From: Haemophilus parahaemolyticus
GTDB lineage: Bacteria; Pseudomonadota; Gammaproteobacteria; Enterobacterales; Pasteurellaceae
Direction: 5' to 3'
Length of the DNA stretch: 64,000 nucleotides
Assembly: GCF_002015035.1 (NCBI RefSeq)
Contig: NZ_MUXY01000014.1
Span: 19,324 to 83,323, forward strand
The position numbers and the translations under genes were made by a program. Below the pieces are notes generated by a model. The model ran no database searches, had not been told where the DNA came from, and saw only the letters and a list, made by a program, of their open reading frames with translations. This document shows, piece by piece, positions 8,002 to 16,912 of the stretch (position 1 is its first letter; the number at the start of each line of letters is the position of its first letter).

Positions 8002-10458
8002 ATGCGAGTTCTTAAATTTGGTGGCACATCGCTTGCAAATCCAGAACGCTTTATGCAAGCGGCAGACATCATCGAAAAGGCACATTTAAAATCTCAAGCA
8101 GCAGGTGTGCTTTCTGCTCCCGCTAAAATTACCAATCATTTAGTCGCCATCGTAGATAAAGCGATTGCTGGCGAATCTTTCGAACAAAACCTTTCTGAAG
8201 CAACCGATATTTTCCATAATATTATCAATGGCTTACATGCAGTAAATAATAAGGTTGATCGTGAAGGTTTATTAGCATTAGTTGAGGCTGAACTTAAACA
8301 AATTCAAGGCGTTGCCCAAGAAGCGGCACAAAGTAAGTCTCTTCCAGATTCCGTTGCAGCAACCATTCACTGCCGTGGTGAAAAACTTTCAATTGCGATG
8401 ATGCAAGCGTGGTTTGAGGCAAAAGGTTACGAAGTAACCAACATCAATCCAGTTGAAAAATTACTCGCTGTAGGTAGCTACTTAGAATCTTCTGTGGATA
8501 TCGCGGAATCAACTAAACGTGTTGATGCCAATGCAATTCCGAAGAAAAATATCGTGTTAATGGCAGGGTTTACGGCAGGTAATGAAAAAGGCGAATTAGT
8601 GTTGTTAGGTCGCAATGGTTCAGACTACTCAGCGGCTTGTTTAGCAGCTTGTTTAAACGCAGAATGTTGTGAAATTTGGACGGATGTAGACGGCGTTTAT
8701 ACTTGCGATCCGCGTTTAGTACCAGATGCGATTTGTTTAGAATCAATGAGTTATCAAGAAGCGATGGAGCTTTCTTATTTCGGAGCGAAAGTGATCCATC
8801 CCCGTACAATAGGTCCCCTTGTTCCACTTAATATTCCGTGTTTAATTAAAAATACGGGTAATCCTGAAGGTAAAGGAACTTACATTGATGGTAATATCAA
8901 TGATGATGGCTTAAAAGTAAAAGGTATTACCAACCTAGATAATGTAGCAATGTTTAACGTATCTGGTTCTGGTATGCAGGGAATGGTTGGGATGGCTGCC
9001 CGTGTATTTTCATCTATGTCAAAGGCGGGTATTTCCGTCATCTTAATTACCCAATCTTCTTCTGAATACAGCATCAGTTTCTGCGTGCCAGCAAAATCAG
9101 CAGAAAAAGCTTTATCTGCACTAGAGAGTGAATTTGCTCATGAATTATTAGAAGGTTGCTTAAATCCTATTGATGTTATTAAAGATCTTTCTGTTGTTTC
9201 TGTTGTTGGTGATGGTATGCGTACCGCAAAAGGCATCGCAGCCCGTTTCTTCTCTGCGCTTGCACAAGCAAACATCAGCATCGTAGCAATTGCTCAAGGC
9301 TCTTCTGAGCGTTCTATCTCTGCCGTTGTGCCATTAAATAAAGCGATTGAAGCCGTAAAAGCCACGCATAAACGCTTATTCAGCAACAAAAAAGTGGTGG
9401 ATATGTTCCTTGTTGGCGTGGGGGGCGTTGGTGGCTCATTGATTGAACAAGTGAAACAACAAAAGGCATTCCTTGCAAAGAAGGATATTGAGATCCGAGT
9501 TTGTGCATTAGCCAACTCAGATAAAATGTTACTCAATGAAAACGGTTTAAATTTAGATAACTGGCAGCAAGATTTAGAGAACGCAACACAGCCATCAGAC
9601 TTTGATGTATTACTTTCGTTTATCAAATTGCACCACGTAGTAAACCCTGTATTTGTGGATTGTACTTCAGCACAATCTGTGGCAAACCTTTACGCTCGTG
9701 CGTTAAAAGAGGGCTTCCACGTAGTGACGCCAAACAAAAAAGCGAACACTTCAAGCTATGCTTACTATCAAGAAATACGTGAAAATGCTCGCCAAAGCCA
9801 GCATAAATTCTTATACGAAACGAACGTAGGAGCGGGCTTACCTGTTATCGAAAACTTACAAAACTTGCTCGCTGCAGGCGATGAAGTTGAGAAATTCGAA
9901 GGGATTTTATCGGGCTCACTCTCTTTTATTTTCGGTAAACTAGAAGAGGGCTTAAGTCTTTCAGAAGCAACTTTACTCGCAAAAGAGAAAGGTTTTACTG
10001 AGCCTGATCCACGTGACGATTTATCAGGTGCAGATGTAGCACGTAAATTGCTGATTCTCGCACGTGAAATGGGCTTAGCACTTGAGTTTGAAGACATTGA
10101 AGTGGAAGGCGTGTTGCCAAAAGGTTTCTCAGAAGGAATGAATAAAGAGGAATTTTTGCAAGTGTTGCCAGAGCTTGATGCAGAGTTCAATAAACGTATT
10201 GAAGCCGCAAAAGCGGAAGGTAAAGTGCTACGCTATGTTGGTTCAATTGTAAACGGAAAATGTCGTGTCGCGATTGAAGCGGTCGATTCTGAGCACCCAC
10301 TTTACAAAGTGAAAAATGGTGAAAACGCACTTGCCTTCTTCACTCGCTATTACAGCCCAATTCCACTCTTATTGCGTGGTTACGGTGCGGGCAATAGCGT
10401 AACGGCTGCGGGTATCTTCGCGGATATTTTACGTACCTTACATGGAGGAGCACAATAA
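8002..10458 (+). CDS. thrA: Bifunctional aspartate kinase / homoserine dehydrogenase I
   Basis: An 818-residue fusion enzyme (E. coli ThrA 820). The N-terminal aspartate kinase starts with the KFGGTS motif at residues 4-9. Two ACT-like regulatory segments follow (about 315-460), and the homoserine dehydrogenase begins with the nucleotide-binding loop VGVGGVGGS at about residue 471. It catalyses the first and third steps from aspartate to threonine/methionine. The frame is open further upstream, but that extension would run through the attenuator; the ATG at 8002 is preceded by CAGGAGA and gives the conserved [10 protein letters not shown] start. Threonine feedback is expected from the family. 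thrB overlaps by one base. Confidence 0.97.
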   Translation: MRVLKFGGTSLANPERFMQAADIIEKAHLKSQAAGVLSAPAKITNHLVAIVDKAIAGESFEQNLSEATDIFHNIINGLHAVNNKVDREGLLALVEAELKQIQGVAQEAAQSKSLPDSVAATIHCRGEKLSIAMMQAWFEAKGYEVTNINPVEKLLAVGSYLESSVDIAESTKRVDANAIPKKNIVLMAGFTAGNEKGELVLLGRNGSDYSAACLAACLNAECCEIWTDVDGVYTCDPRLVPDAICLESMSYQEAMELSYFGAKVIHPRTIGPLVPLNIPCLIKNTGNPEGKGTYIDGNINDDGLKVKGITNLDNVAMFNVSGSGMQGMVGMAARVFSSMSKAGISVILITQSSSEYSISFCVPAKSAEKALSALESEFAHELLEGCLNPIDVIKDLSVVSVVGDGMRTAKGIAARFFSALAQANISIVAIAQGSSERSISAVVPLNKAIEAVKATHKRLFSNKKVVDMFLVGVGGVGGSLIEQVKQQKAFLAKKDIEIRVCALANSDKMLLNENGLNLDNWQQDLENATQPSDFDVLLSFIKLHHVVNPVFVDCTSAQSVANLYARALKEGFHVVTPNKKANTSSYAYYQEIRENARQSQHKFLYETNVGAGLPVIENLQNLLAAGDEVEKFEGILSGSLSFIFGKLEEGLSLSEATLLAKEKGFTEPDPRDDLSGADVARKLLILAREMGLALEFEDIEVEGVLPKGFSEGMNKEEFLQVLPELDAEFNKRIEAAKAEGKVLRYVGSIVNGKCRVAIEAVDSEHPLYKVKNGENALAFFTRYYSPIPLLLRGYGAGNSVTAAGIFADILRTLHGGAQ

Positions 10459-11408
10459 TGACAACATTACGTATTTATGCACCCGCTTCGAGTGCAAATA
10501 TCAGCGTCGGTTTTGATTCTTTAGGGGCTGCTATCTCGCCAATCAACGGTTCTTTGCTGGGCGATGTGGTGCAAATTGAAGATTGCGATCAGCCATTTGA
10601 GCTTGAAAGTGTCGGTTATTTTGTTCGCAAATTACCAAAAGAGCCGCAAAAAAACATCGTTTATCAAGCCTATGTGCTTTTCAGTGAACGCTTTAAATTA
10701 CGTGGCGGCAAGATCAAAAACTTACGCTTAACGCTCGAAAAGAATATGCCAATTGGTTCAGGCTTAGGCTCTAGTGCTTGCTCAATTGTGGCGGCATTAG
10801 TTGCACTCAATAAATTCCACGATGAGCCATTTTCAAAAATGGAATTGTTGGAAATGATGGGGGAATTAGAGGGGCGTATTTCAGGATCAATCCATTACGA
10901 CAACGTAGCGCCGTGCTATTTAGGGGGCTTACAATTAATGACCCAATCGCTTGGTAATATCTGCCAGCCGTTACCTTTCTTCGATGAATGGTATTGGGTA
11001 CTTGCTTACCCTGGCATTGAGGTTTCAACCGCAGAGGCTCGTGCAATTTTACCAAAAAATTACACTCGCCAAGATATGATCCAACAGGCTCGCTATTTAG
11101 GCTCATTCGTCCACGCTTGCCATACACACCAAGATGTTTTAGCGGCTGCGATGATGAAAGATTTAATCGCCGAGCCTTACCGTGAAAACTTACTGCCGAA
11201 CTTCCCAACTGTTCGCCAAGGTTGTAAAGATCTTGGGGCATTAGCTGTCGGTATTTCTGGTTCAGGCCCAACCATGTTTGCGATTGCACCAGATTTGGAA
11301 CACGCTCAAAAATTGGAAGCCTACTTAGAAAAAGAATACCTCCAAAACAACGAAGGATTTATTCATATCTGTAAAGTGGATAATTTAGGTGCGAGAGTGC
11401 TGAAATAA
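10458..11408 (+). CDS. thrB: Homoserine kinase
   Basis: A 316-residue GHMP-family kinase with the ATP-binding motif [10 protein letters not shown] at residues 98-107 and the C-terminal [11 protein letters not shown] loop. It phosphorylates homoserine to O-phosphohomoserine. Its ATG overlaps the thrA stop codon (TAATG), so translation is coupled. The usual third gene, thrC (threonine synthase), is absent: a shared terminator follows and the next gene runs on the opposite strand. Confidence 0.96.
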   Translation: MTTLRIYAPASSANISVGFDSLGAAISPINGSLLGDVVQIEDCDQPFELESVGYFVRKLPKEPQKNIVYQAYVLFSERFKLRGGKIKNLRLTLEKNMPIGSGLGSSACSIVAALVALNKFHDEPFSKMELLEMMGELEGRISGSIHYDNVAPCYLGGLQLMTQSLGNICQPLPFFDEWYWVLAYPGIEVSTAEARAILPKNYTRQDMIQQARYLGSFVHACHTHQDVLAAAMMKDLIAEPYRENLLPNFPTVRQGCKDLGALAVGISGSGPTMFAIAPDLEHAQKLEAYLEKEYLQNNEGFIHICKVDNLGARVLK

Positions 11409-11447
11409 GTTTTACAACAATAACTCTAATTAAAACCACACCAAAAT

Positions 11448-11477
11448 AAATAAAGGCGGGATAAACCGCCTTTATTT
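11448..11477. terminator. Bidirectional terminator between thrB and the receptor gene
   Basis: AAATAAAGGCGG pairs perfectly with CCGCCTTTATTT around GATAAA. It serves two convergent genes. Confidence 0.85.
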
Positions 11478-11486
11478 CCAAAGTTA

Positions 11487-14315
11487 CTAAAATTTATAAT
11501 TCAAACTCATAATAAAAGTTCTTCCACGTGCAAAGTTATAAAGTACGGTTTTATCTGAACCACCGTTACAAGCAGATGGATCTTTTGCACATTCGATAGA
11601 ATTATTTAAACTTGAATAATAACGTTGCGAAGCTGCATCATTTCCAGCATCTAACGGATCAACATAACGTTTATCTAATAGATTTTGTACTTCCGCTTTA
11701 ATAATCAAATCTTTGATTGGTTCATAGCTGACGTGTAAATCTAAAATAATCGGTTGTTTTTCAATCTCTTCCGTTTTCTTAACGGCATAGTAAGTTCTAT
11801 CACCCGCGGTATTTAATTCAAAATGAGATCCGTTGATATATTCTTCTTGAATGGTCGCTCGTTTACTTTTTCCATAATAACGTGCTGCGATACCCAAGGT
11901 TAATTTTTTATCAAACCAGCGTGTGCCAAGCTCTAATCTTCCGTAGTCTTTCGGTAGCATTGAAACGCGAGATAAGCCATAACCTTGTTTTAAAATATCT
12001 TCTTTTGATGCATTATTAGGACGTGGGCTAGCATCGGCATAATTAGTTGGTTGATTCGTACGTTGATAAGCGTAAGAGAAATTCGCAAAGAAACGTCCCA
12101 TATCATAATTAAGCTCTAACTCGGCACCGCTTTTTTTCACGATTGGCTCATAATTTTGATGAGCGATGGTAAAGCGAAAACCATTCGTGTTTGCCCACGT
12201 AGGTACAACGCCATCTCTCCACCAAACACCGTAAACATTATGGATATAGTTTTTAATAAAACTACGATAACCTACTAATTTCACACCTAATACATCGTCT
12301 TGAGTAAACAATCCTTTTTTATAGGTGTTAAAGCCTAGTTGATAGGTTTCCGCCCGTTCAGGTTTCAATGCAGTATTCACCCCCGCATCAGACACTTGAG
12401 AGAAAAACATCTCTTGAATATTCGGCATTCTGTGTGTGCGTGAATAAGTAAAAAACGGCATAAAATAATCACTCAGTTCTGCACTTAATGTAGCAGAATG
12501 ATTGAATGCCTTTTTATGACCTGATTTATGCAAAATCGGTTCATTAATTTGATCTGCTGTATTTTCATATCCAACATACTCACCATTAAAGGCATAATGG
12601 GTAAAATTCACGCTGTAATCTAAATGATAAATGCCTTTAGAAAGTGCGGTATCAAAATACACCGTTTTAAATTTCTGCTTACCTGAAGGTTGTAAAATCA
12701 CTGAACGTTGTGGCAGTAAATTACGACTACCTTTAAATCGTCCTAAATTACTGTAGTTACCTTGATCATGTGAAGCATCATCATAAAACAAACTTAATTC
12801 TTCTGGAAAGCGGTTTTTACTGTATTCATTAGTAAAATAGTTAAACCCTAATGTAGTTTTTAAATCGATTTCTTTTGGCAATAAGAAGGTATAGCTGTTA
12901 TTTATATCAACAATATTTGCGACATTTTTGGTAATAAGTTTGTCTGCCACTTGCCAACCAGCAAAAAAGCCACCCTTAGGATAAATGGTTTTGCCAATGT
13001 TATGTGCCACCATTAAATTAAGATCAAGATAGTTGTGATCATTAAAGTTATAATTGACTTGGTAATTACGGTTTTCAATTTTGCGAGAACCAATTTTATT
13101 ATCTAATGTACGTAGTTGCGCCCCTAGCGTATGGTGATCATCGCCATATTCAAATTTTAACAAATGGCTACGTGAACGAGATTGCAAACTGCCTGGTTCA
13201 ATCGGTGCGACACTATATTGATCTTTATTATCTTCAAATGATCTGTCGGTTTCTTCAATTCCATCAGAACCTTTTTGTAATTCTGTAATTTCTGATGGAT
13301 CTTTTTTCTCTTTAACAAATTGTTCTAAAATTTTCTTTCTTTCTTCATTTTCGTAAACATTTCTATAGTTGTAGAATTTTGAGTCACCATCTTGTTTTAT
13401 GTATACATTACAATTCGCATCAGTGTAACGTTCCTCTCTTGCTCCCGTATATTTATTTGTTGTGACAATAGGATCTTGACTTCCTGAATATTGAGGCATA
13501 TCTAGGTTACAAGACCAATGGGCTTTAGATAAATCAGGAGTCCACTGTCCAGCAGCATTTAAAACATAACCCGCATTATGAAAATAGGCTTCTTTCTCTT
13601 TCTCTATAATATCCTGCCCTAATGATGCTAATCGTTCTCCGCCACCAATACGATAATCTTGTGAAACTTCACGTTGGCTATAACCATACACCACGCCTAC
13701 ATAGCCACCGTTATCAAGCCATTTTCTGCTTGCAGCCATCGTCATAAAATTGGATTTAGTCGCATTGCTTCCTGTCATTCCTTTCAGAATAAAGCCAAAT
13801 GGTTTGTCATCGGTAATGACATCATTAACGCCTAATGTTCTAAAATTAGCACTGCCCGATAATGCATTTATACCGCTTGTTCCCGAAAAGTTACTTTTAT
13901 TGACATCTACACCTGCAATAAAATTAGGATCGATTGCCGCACCAAATTGAGAACTTCCGCCTGATTGACCAGAGTCTAAGGCTGTAGAATAGAAGGTCTG
14001 GGTTACACCATCAACCATAGTATTGACACGACCTAATCCATTTTCGCCACGAATATTTACAGAAACTACACCTGAACCTTTATCTTGCTGAGTAAATGCC
14101 CCTGGAATGCTCCGAATCACTTGGTCAATGGTTTGTGTTTCCTTAAATACATTTTCACGCGTACTTTTTGCTTTGGCTTCAGTGAAGGGCTTCTTATCGT
14201 TACTCACTTCGCTAGACTTTACTTGGATTTCATCTAGTACTAAATCTGCATAAGCAAATTGAGCCACCCCCAGTAATGATAATGTAATGATGTTGAGCGA
14301 AAACTTTTTGCTCAT
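11487..14315 (-). CDS. TonB-dependent outer-membrane receptor
   Basis: A 942-residue protein. A signal peptide covers residues 1-23 (cleavage after AYA), then a TonB-box-like LDEIQVKSS. A plug domain follows with VIRSIPGAFTQQ and VNIRGENGLGRVNTMVDGV. The large beta barrel ends in FIMSLNYKF, with the terminal Phe typical of outer-membrane proteins. It imports a metal or metal-protein cargo using TonB energy. From memory the plug most resembles the H. influenzae HI1217 / neisserial TdfH (CbpA, calprotectin-binding) group rather than classical TbpA, but I could not run a comparison. Two close cysteine pairs (WSCNLD...NCNVY and SIECAKDPSACN) suggest disulfide-bonded extracellular loops. It has its own promoter with inverted repeats. 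Confidence 0.85.
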   Translation of the reverse strand: MSKKFSLNIITLSLLGVAQFAYADLVLDEIQVKSSEVSNDKKPFTEAKAKSTRENVFKETQTIDQVIRSIPGAFTQQDKGSGVVSVNIRGENGLGRVNTMVDGVTQTFYSTALDSGQSGGSSQFGAAIDPNFIAGVDVNKSNFSGTSGINALSGSANFRTLGVNDVITDDKPFGFILKGMTGSNATKSNFMTMAASRKWLDNGGYVGVVYGYSQREVSQDYRIGGGERLASLGQDIIEKEKEAYFHNAGYVLNAAGQWTPDLSKAHWSCNLDMPQYSGSQDPIVTTNKYTGAREERYTDANCNVYIKQDGDSKFYNYRNVYENEERKKILEQFVKEKKDPSEITELQKGSDGIEETDRSFEDNKDQYSVAPIEPGSLQSRSRSHLLKFEYGDDHHTLGAQLRTLDNKIGSRKIENRNYQVNYNFNDHNYLDLNLMVAHNIGKTIYPKGGFFAGWQVADKLITKNVANIVDINNSYTFLLPKEIDLKTTLGFNYFTNEYSKNRFPEELSLFYDDASHDQGNYSNLGRFKGSRNLLPQRSVILQPSGKQKFKTVYFDTALSKGIYHLDYSVNFTHYAFNGEYVGYENTADQINEPILHKSGHKKAFNHSATLSAELSDYFMPFFTYSRTHRMPNIQEMFFSQVSDAGVNTALKPERAETYQLGFNTYKKGLFTQDDVLGVKLVGYRSFIKNYIHNVYGVWWRDGVVPTWANTNGFRFTIAHQNYEPIVKKSGAELELNYDMGRFFANFSYAYQRTNQPTNYADASPRPNNASKEDILKQGYGLSRVSMLPKDYGRLELGTRWFDKKLTLGIAARYYGKSKRATIQEEYINGSHFELNTAGDRTYYAVKKTEEIEKQPIILDLHVSYEPIKDLIIKAEVQNLLDKRYVDPLDAGNDAASQRYYSSLNNSIECAKDPSACNGGSDKTVLYNFARGRTFIMSLNYKF

Positions 14316-14349
14316 GCTTGTCTCCTTGTATTTTTTATGGCTATTTAAT

Positions 14350-14409
14350 GAAAATGGCTCGCATTTTCCATCTAAAAACCACTATATTCAAATGGTTTTT
14401 ACCTATCAA
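14350..14409 (-). promoter_or_regulatory. Receptor promoter with two inverted repeats (candidate metal-responsive operator)
   Basis: On the minus strand, TTGATA (14409-14404), a 17-base spacer and TATAGT (14386-14381) form a good sigma-70 promoter. AAAAACCA-N11-TGGTTTTT (14374-14400) overlaps the -10 and spacer. GAAAATG-N5-CATTTTC (14350-14368) lies just downstream, near the expected transcript start. Both are placed where a repressor would act. Neither matches a Fur or Zur consensus well enough for me to name the regulator. Confidence 0.55.
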
Positions 14410-14456
14410 TTTAAAATAAATTACTAAATAAGTGAAAGAGAAAGAAAAATGGCAAA

Positions 14457-14495
14457 TAAAAAAGCGGATAAAGTTAAATCCATAACTTTATCCGC
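14457..14495 (-). terminator. sodA terminator
   Basis: GCGGATAAAGTTA pairs perfectly with TAACTTTATCCGC around six bases. On the minus strand it is followed by TTTTTTATTT. Confidence 0.88.
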
Positions 14496-14532
14496 GTTAC
14501 TTACTAGGTAAATGATATAAGATTAATTTTGA

Positions 14533-15174
14533 TTATTTTGTACAACCACAAGTGTTTACTTTATCTTCAAAACGGCGAGCTGCTTCATCCCAGTTTACGA
14601 CGTTCCAGAAGGTTTTGATGTAGTCTGGACGGCGGTTTTGGTAGTTTAAATAGTAAGCGTGTTCCCAAACGTCTAAGCCTAAGATTGGGTAGCCTGAAAC
14701 ACCAGCCACTTCTTTACCCATTAAAGGTGAATCTTGGTTTGCTGTAGAAACAACAGATAATTTACCCTCTTCTAATACTAACCATGCCCAGCCTGAACCG
14801 AAGCGGGTTGCTGCAGCTTGTTCAAATTGTGCTTGGAATGCTTCAACAGAACCGAAATCACGCACGATTGCCTCTTTTAATGCACCCTGTAGGGTTGTGC
14901 CAGTTTTTAAACCTTTCCAGAATAACGTATGGTTTACGTGACCGCCCACATTGTTACGTACCGCAACACGTTTTTCTGCAGGAACTTGCTCAAGGTTTGA
15001 AATTAATTTACCTGGGCATTGTTCTAATAATTCTGGATATGCTTCTAATGCTGCATTTGCATTGTTCACATAAGTTTGGTGATGTTTAGAATGGTGGATT
15101 TCCATTGTTCTTGCATCGAAATGTGGCTCTAATGCATCATATGCGTAGCTTAATTCTGGTAATGTGTATGCCAT
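14533..15174 (-). CDS. sodA: Superoxide dismutase, manganese type
   Basis: A 213-residue Fe/Mn superoxide dismutase that converts superoxide to peroxide and oxygen in the cytoplasm. Visible metal-site features are the first His in [17 protein letters not shown] and the [19 protein letters not shown] block. [10 protein letters not shown] carries the Gln typical of the Mn enzyme. The ATG giving [18 protein letters not shown] was chosen because it matches the E. coli start; an upstream in-frame start would add 23 unrelated residues. The C-terminus ends in an unusual KVNTCGCTK tail not present in E. coli SodA. Confidence 0.95.
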   Translation of the reverse strand: MAYTLPELSYAYDALEPHFDARTMEIHHSKHHQTYVNNANAALEAYPELLEQCPGKLISNLEQVPAEKRVAVRNNVGGHVNHTLFWKGLKTGTTLQGALKEAIVRDFGSVEAFQAQFEQAAATRFGSGWAWLVLEEGKLSVVSTANQDSPLMGKEVAGVSGYPILGLDVWEHAYYLNYQNRRPDYIKTFWNVVNWDEAARRFEDKVNTCGCTK

Positions 15175-15359
15175 TGTTATTATCCTCAAATATATAAAAT
15201 AATAGGTAAAACTTGAGTTAAAACTCGCTGTAAATTCTACCAAAAAATAGTCAGTTAATACACTTTAATTTGATCTATCGCAAATATTTGTCATATTTTT
15301 GCTAAAATATCACCTCTTACTTATATGCTTATTTTATGACGAAAATAACGGAGAAAAGA

Positions 15360-15776
15360 ATGATCCAACAAACTTTATGCTTAATTAAACCAGATGCGAC
15401 GAAACGCCATTTAATTGGCAAAATTTTATCGCATTTAGAAGAAGCAGGTTTAACCATTAAGGCCTTGAAAAAAATCCAACTTACCCGTGAACAAGCGGAA
15501 GGTTTTTATGCAGAACATCAAGGGCGCGAATATTTTACCCCGCTCATTGATTTTATGATTTCAGCCCCTGTGGTTGCTGTGGTTCTGGAAGGCGAAAACG
15601 CGGTAGCAAATTATCGTGCTTTAATGGGAGCAACGAAGCCTGAAGATCAAAAAGAAGGGACACTTCGCAAAATGTACGCATTAAGCGGACGTGAAAATTC
15701 CGTGCACGGTTCTGATTCTGTTGAATCAGCAGAGCGTGAGATTGCCTATTTCTTTACATCAAATGAAATAGTGTAA
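15360..15776 (+). CDS. ndk: Nucleoside diphosphate kinase
   Basis: A 138-residue enzyme that balances nucleoside triphosphates by phosphate transfer through a histidine. The N-terminus is MIQQTLCLIKPDATKRHLIG and the catalytic His is in NSVHGSDS, followed by the family-typical SVESAEREIAYFF. The start at 15360 is preceded by GGAGAAAAGA and aligns with other Ndk proteins; the upstream in-frame ATG at 15336 would add eight residues. It is divergent from sodA and stands 64 bases before modE. Confidence 0.95.
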   Translation: MIQQTLCLIKPDATKRHLIGKILSHLEEAGLTIKALKKIQLTREQAEGFYAEHQGREYFTPLIDFMISAPVVAVVLEGENAVANYRALMGATKPEDQKEGTLRKMYALSGRENSVHGSDSVESAEREIAYFFTSNEIV

Positions 15777-15840
15777 GCGGTTCATTTTTAGAAATCTCTT
15801 GCGAGATCTAAAACCTTCTTTATATAAAAAAATATACAAA

Positions 15841-16593
15841 ATGCTAGATGCTGAAATTCTACTGACCATCAAATTACAAGATACGCTATTTGCTGATCCT
15901 CGCCGTATTGAATTATTACGCCAAATTAAACAGATCGGTTCAATCAACCAAGCAGCTAAATTAGCTGGTGTAAGCTATAAAACTGCGTGGGACAACATTG
16001 ATGCTATGACAAAAATCAGCCCTAAACCTTTGCTTGAACGTAGCACGGGCGGGAAACAGGGTGGCGGCACGCAACTGACCAGCTATGCAGAACGTCTGTT
16101 GCAACTTTATGATCTGTTACAACACACACAAAAGCGCGCCTTTGATATCTTACACGAAGAGAATATTCCACTTGATAATGCACTGGTTGCAACTGCAAAA
16201 TCTTCTTTAAAAACTAGCGCAAGAAATCAGCTTTTCGGAAAAGTATCAGGGTTAAAACAAAAGGGAGCATTAGTTTGGGTTGATGTAAATATTGAGGGGA
16301 TGAACGAGCCGATTTGTGCTGTTATCACCGAAAAAAGTAGCAAGCGGCTTGAGCTCACACTTGGTCGAGAGGTGATGTTATTGATTAAAGCCCCTTGGAT
16401 TAAACTCAATGCCCAACCCACAGGTCTAAACGATTTCATGGGAAAAATTGTTACTGTTGAGCAAAATGAAGTGATAATAGAAATGCAGCAAACGACGTTC
16501 TGTGCAACGACTGAAAGTGATTTTTCAGCTCAAGTAGGTGAGCAAATTCCACTGCATATCGAGCCAGAGCAGATCATTTTGGCGGCTATTTAA
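15841..16593 (+). CDS. modE: Molybdate-responsive transcription regulator ModE
   Basis: A 250-residue protein with an N-terminal winged helix (AEILLTIKLQDTLFADPRRI, then INQAAKLAGVSYKTAWDNID) and the glycine-rich LERSTGGKQGGGTQLT linker. Two molybdate-binding (MOP/TOBE-like) domains follow, at about residues 115-180 and 190-250, with TSARNQLFGKVSGL at the first. It binds molybdate and controls molybdate uptake and molybdoenzyme genes. The ATG at 15841 fits the E. coli start (MQAEILLTLKL); a longer frame begins at a TTG (15799). Neither start has a good ribosome site. The modABC transporter genes are not adjacent. Confidence 0.93.
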   Translation: MLDAEILLTIKLQDTLFADPRRIELLRQIKQIGSINQAAKLAGVSYKTAWDNIDAMTKISPKPLLERSTGGKQGGGTQLTSYAERLLQLYDLLQHTQKRAFDILHEENIPLDNALVATAKSSLKTSARNQLFGKVSGLKQKGALVWVDVNIEGMNEPICAVITEKSSKRLELTLGREVMLLIKAPWIKLNAQPTGLNDFMGKIVTVEQNEVIIEMQQTTFCATTESDFSAQVGEQIPLHIEPEQIILAAI

Positions 16594-16596
16594 TAC

Positions 16597-16620
16597 AAAA
16601 AAGTCTGCCCGAAGGCAGAC
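16597..16620 (-). terminator. Orphan minus-strand terminator with UUCG tetraloop
   Basis: On the minus strand GTCTGCC-TTCG-GGCAGAC is followed by TTTTTT. The C(UUCG)G loop is an exceptionally stable terminator loop. On the plus strand the same hairpin lacks a T run, so it is not a good modE terminator. No minus-strand gene is known upstream of it; see the candidate small RNA. Confidence 0.75.
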
Positions 16621-16662
16621 AAGGAGTGATTTCTGTATCTGAATTGTTATTATAGCATTATA
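16597..16662 (-). ncRNA. Candidate short RNA ending at the UUCG terminator
   Basis: On the minus strand two overlapping TATAAT sequences (16662-16657 and 16654-16649) lie 40-60 bases before the orphan terminator, inside the modE-fruB gap. A transcript from either would be about 45-55 bases. The perfect palindrome ATTATAT-AAAA-ATATAAT (16657-16674) sits on the promoter and has the AT-rich look of a ModE box, though I cannot confirm that. The -35 regions are poor. Highly tentative. Confidence 0.25.
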
Positions 16663-16787
16663 TAAAAATATAATAGCGATATTTATTTTATCGCTGATAG
16701 TTAAATTACGCAATAAATTTAGCGTGTTTTTACCTTTTAATTAACAATTAAGCTAACTTGAATATCTAAATGTAAAACAAATGTTAT

Positions 16788-16826
16788 AAAAGAGAGGGAA
16801 AATCAAGATTTTCCCTCTCTTTTTTG
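16788..16826. terminator. Strong bidirectional terminator upstream of the fru operon
   Basis: A perfect stem of about 17 bp, built on AGAGAGGGAAAATC and GATTTTCCCTCTCT, has A-runs on the left and T-runs on the right. It isolates the fru promoter from modE readthrough and can stop transcription in both directions. Confidence 0.85.
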
Positions 16827-16832
16827 ATTTTT

Positions 16833-16864
16833 GCTGGAACGGTTTAGCTAAAGTGGGGTACAAT
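16833..16864 (+). promoter_or_regulatory. fru promoter with Cra/FruR-like operator
   Basis: GCTGGAACGGTTTAGC (16833-16848) matches 13 of 16 positions of the Cra/FruR consensus GCTGAAWCGATTCAGC as I remember it. TACAAT (16859-16864) is the likely -10, so the operator would cover the -35 region. Repression relieved by fructose 1-phosphate is the expected logic. No fruR gene is in the window. Confidence 0.6.
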
Positions 16865-16912
16865 CGGTACCATCTTTTCAATTTTAAACTTACCTTTATA
16901 TAAGGAGCAAAA

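Noticed and set aside
11487..14315. Receptor as transferrin-binding protein TbpA
   Set aside because: The plug motif around MVDGVTQTFYSTALDSGQ differs from the TbpA plug as I know it, and no tbpB lies next to it.
16597..16620. Hairpin as the modE terminator
   Set aside because: On the plus strand it is followed by AAGGAGTG without a T run; the T run is only on the minus strand.
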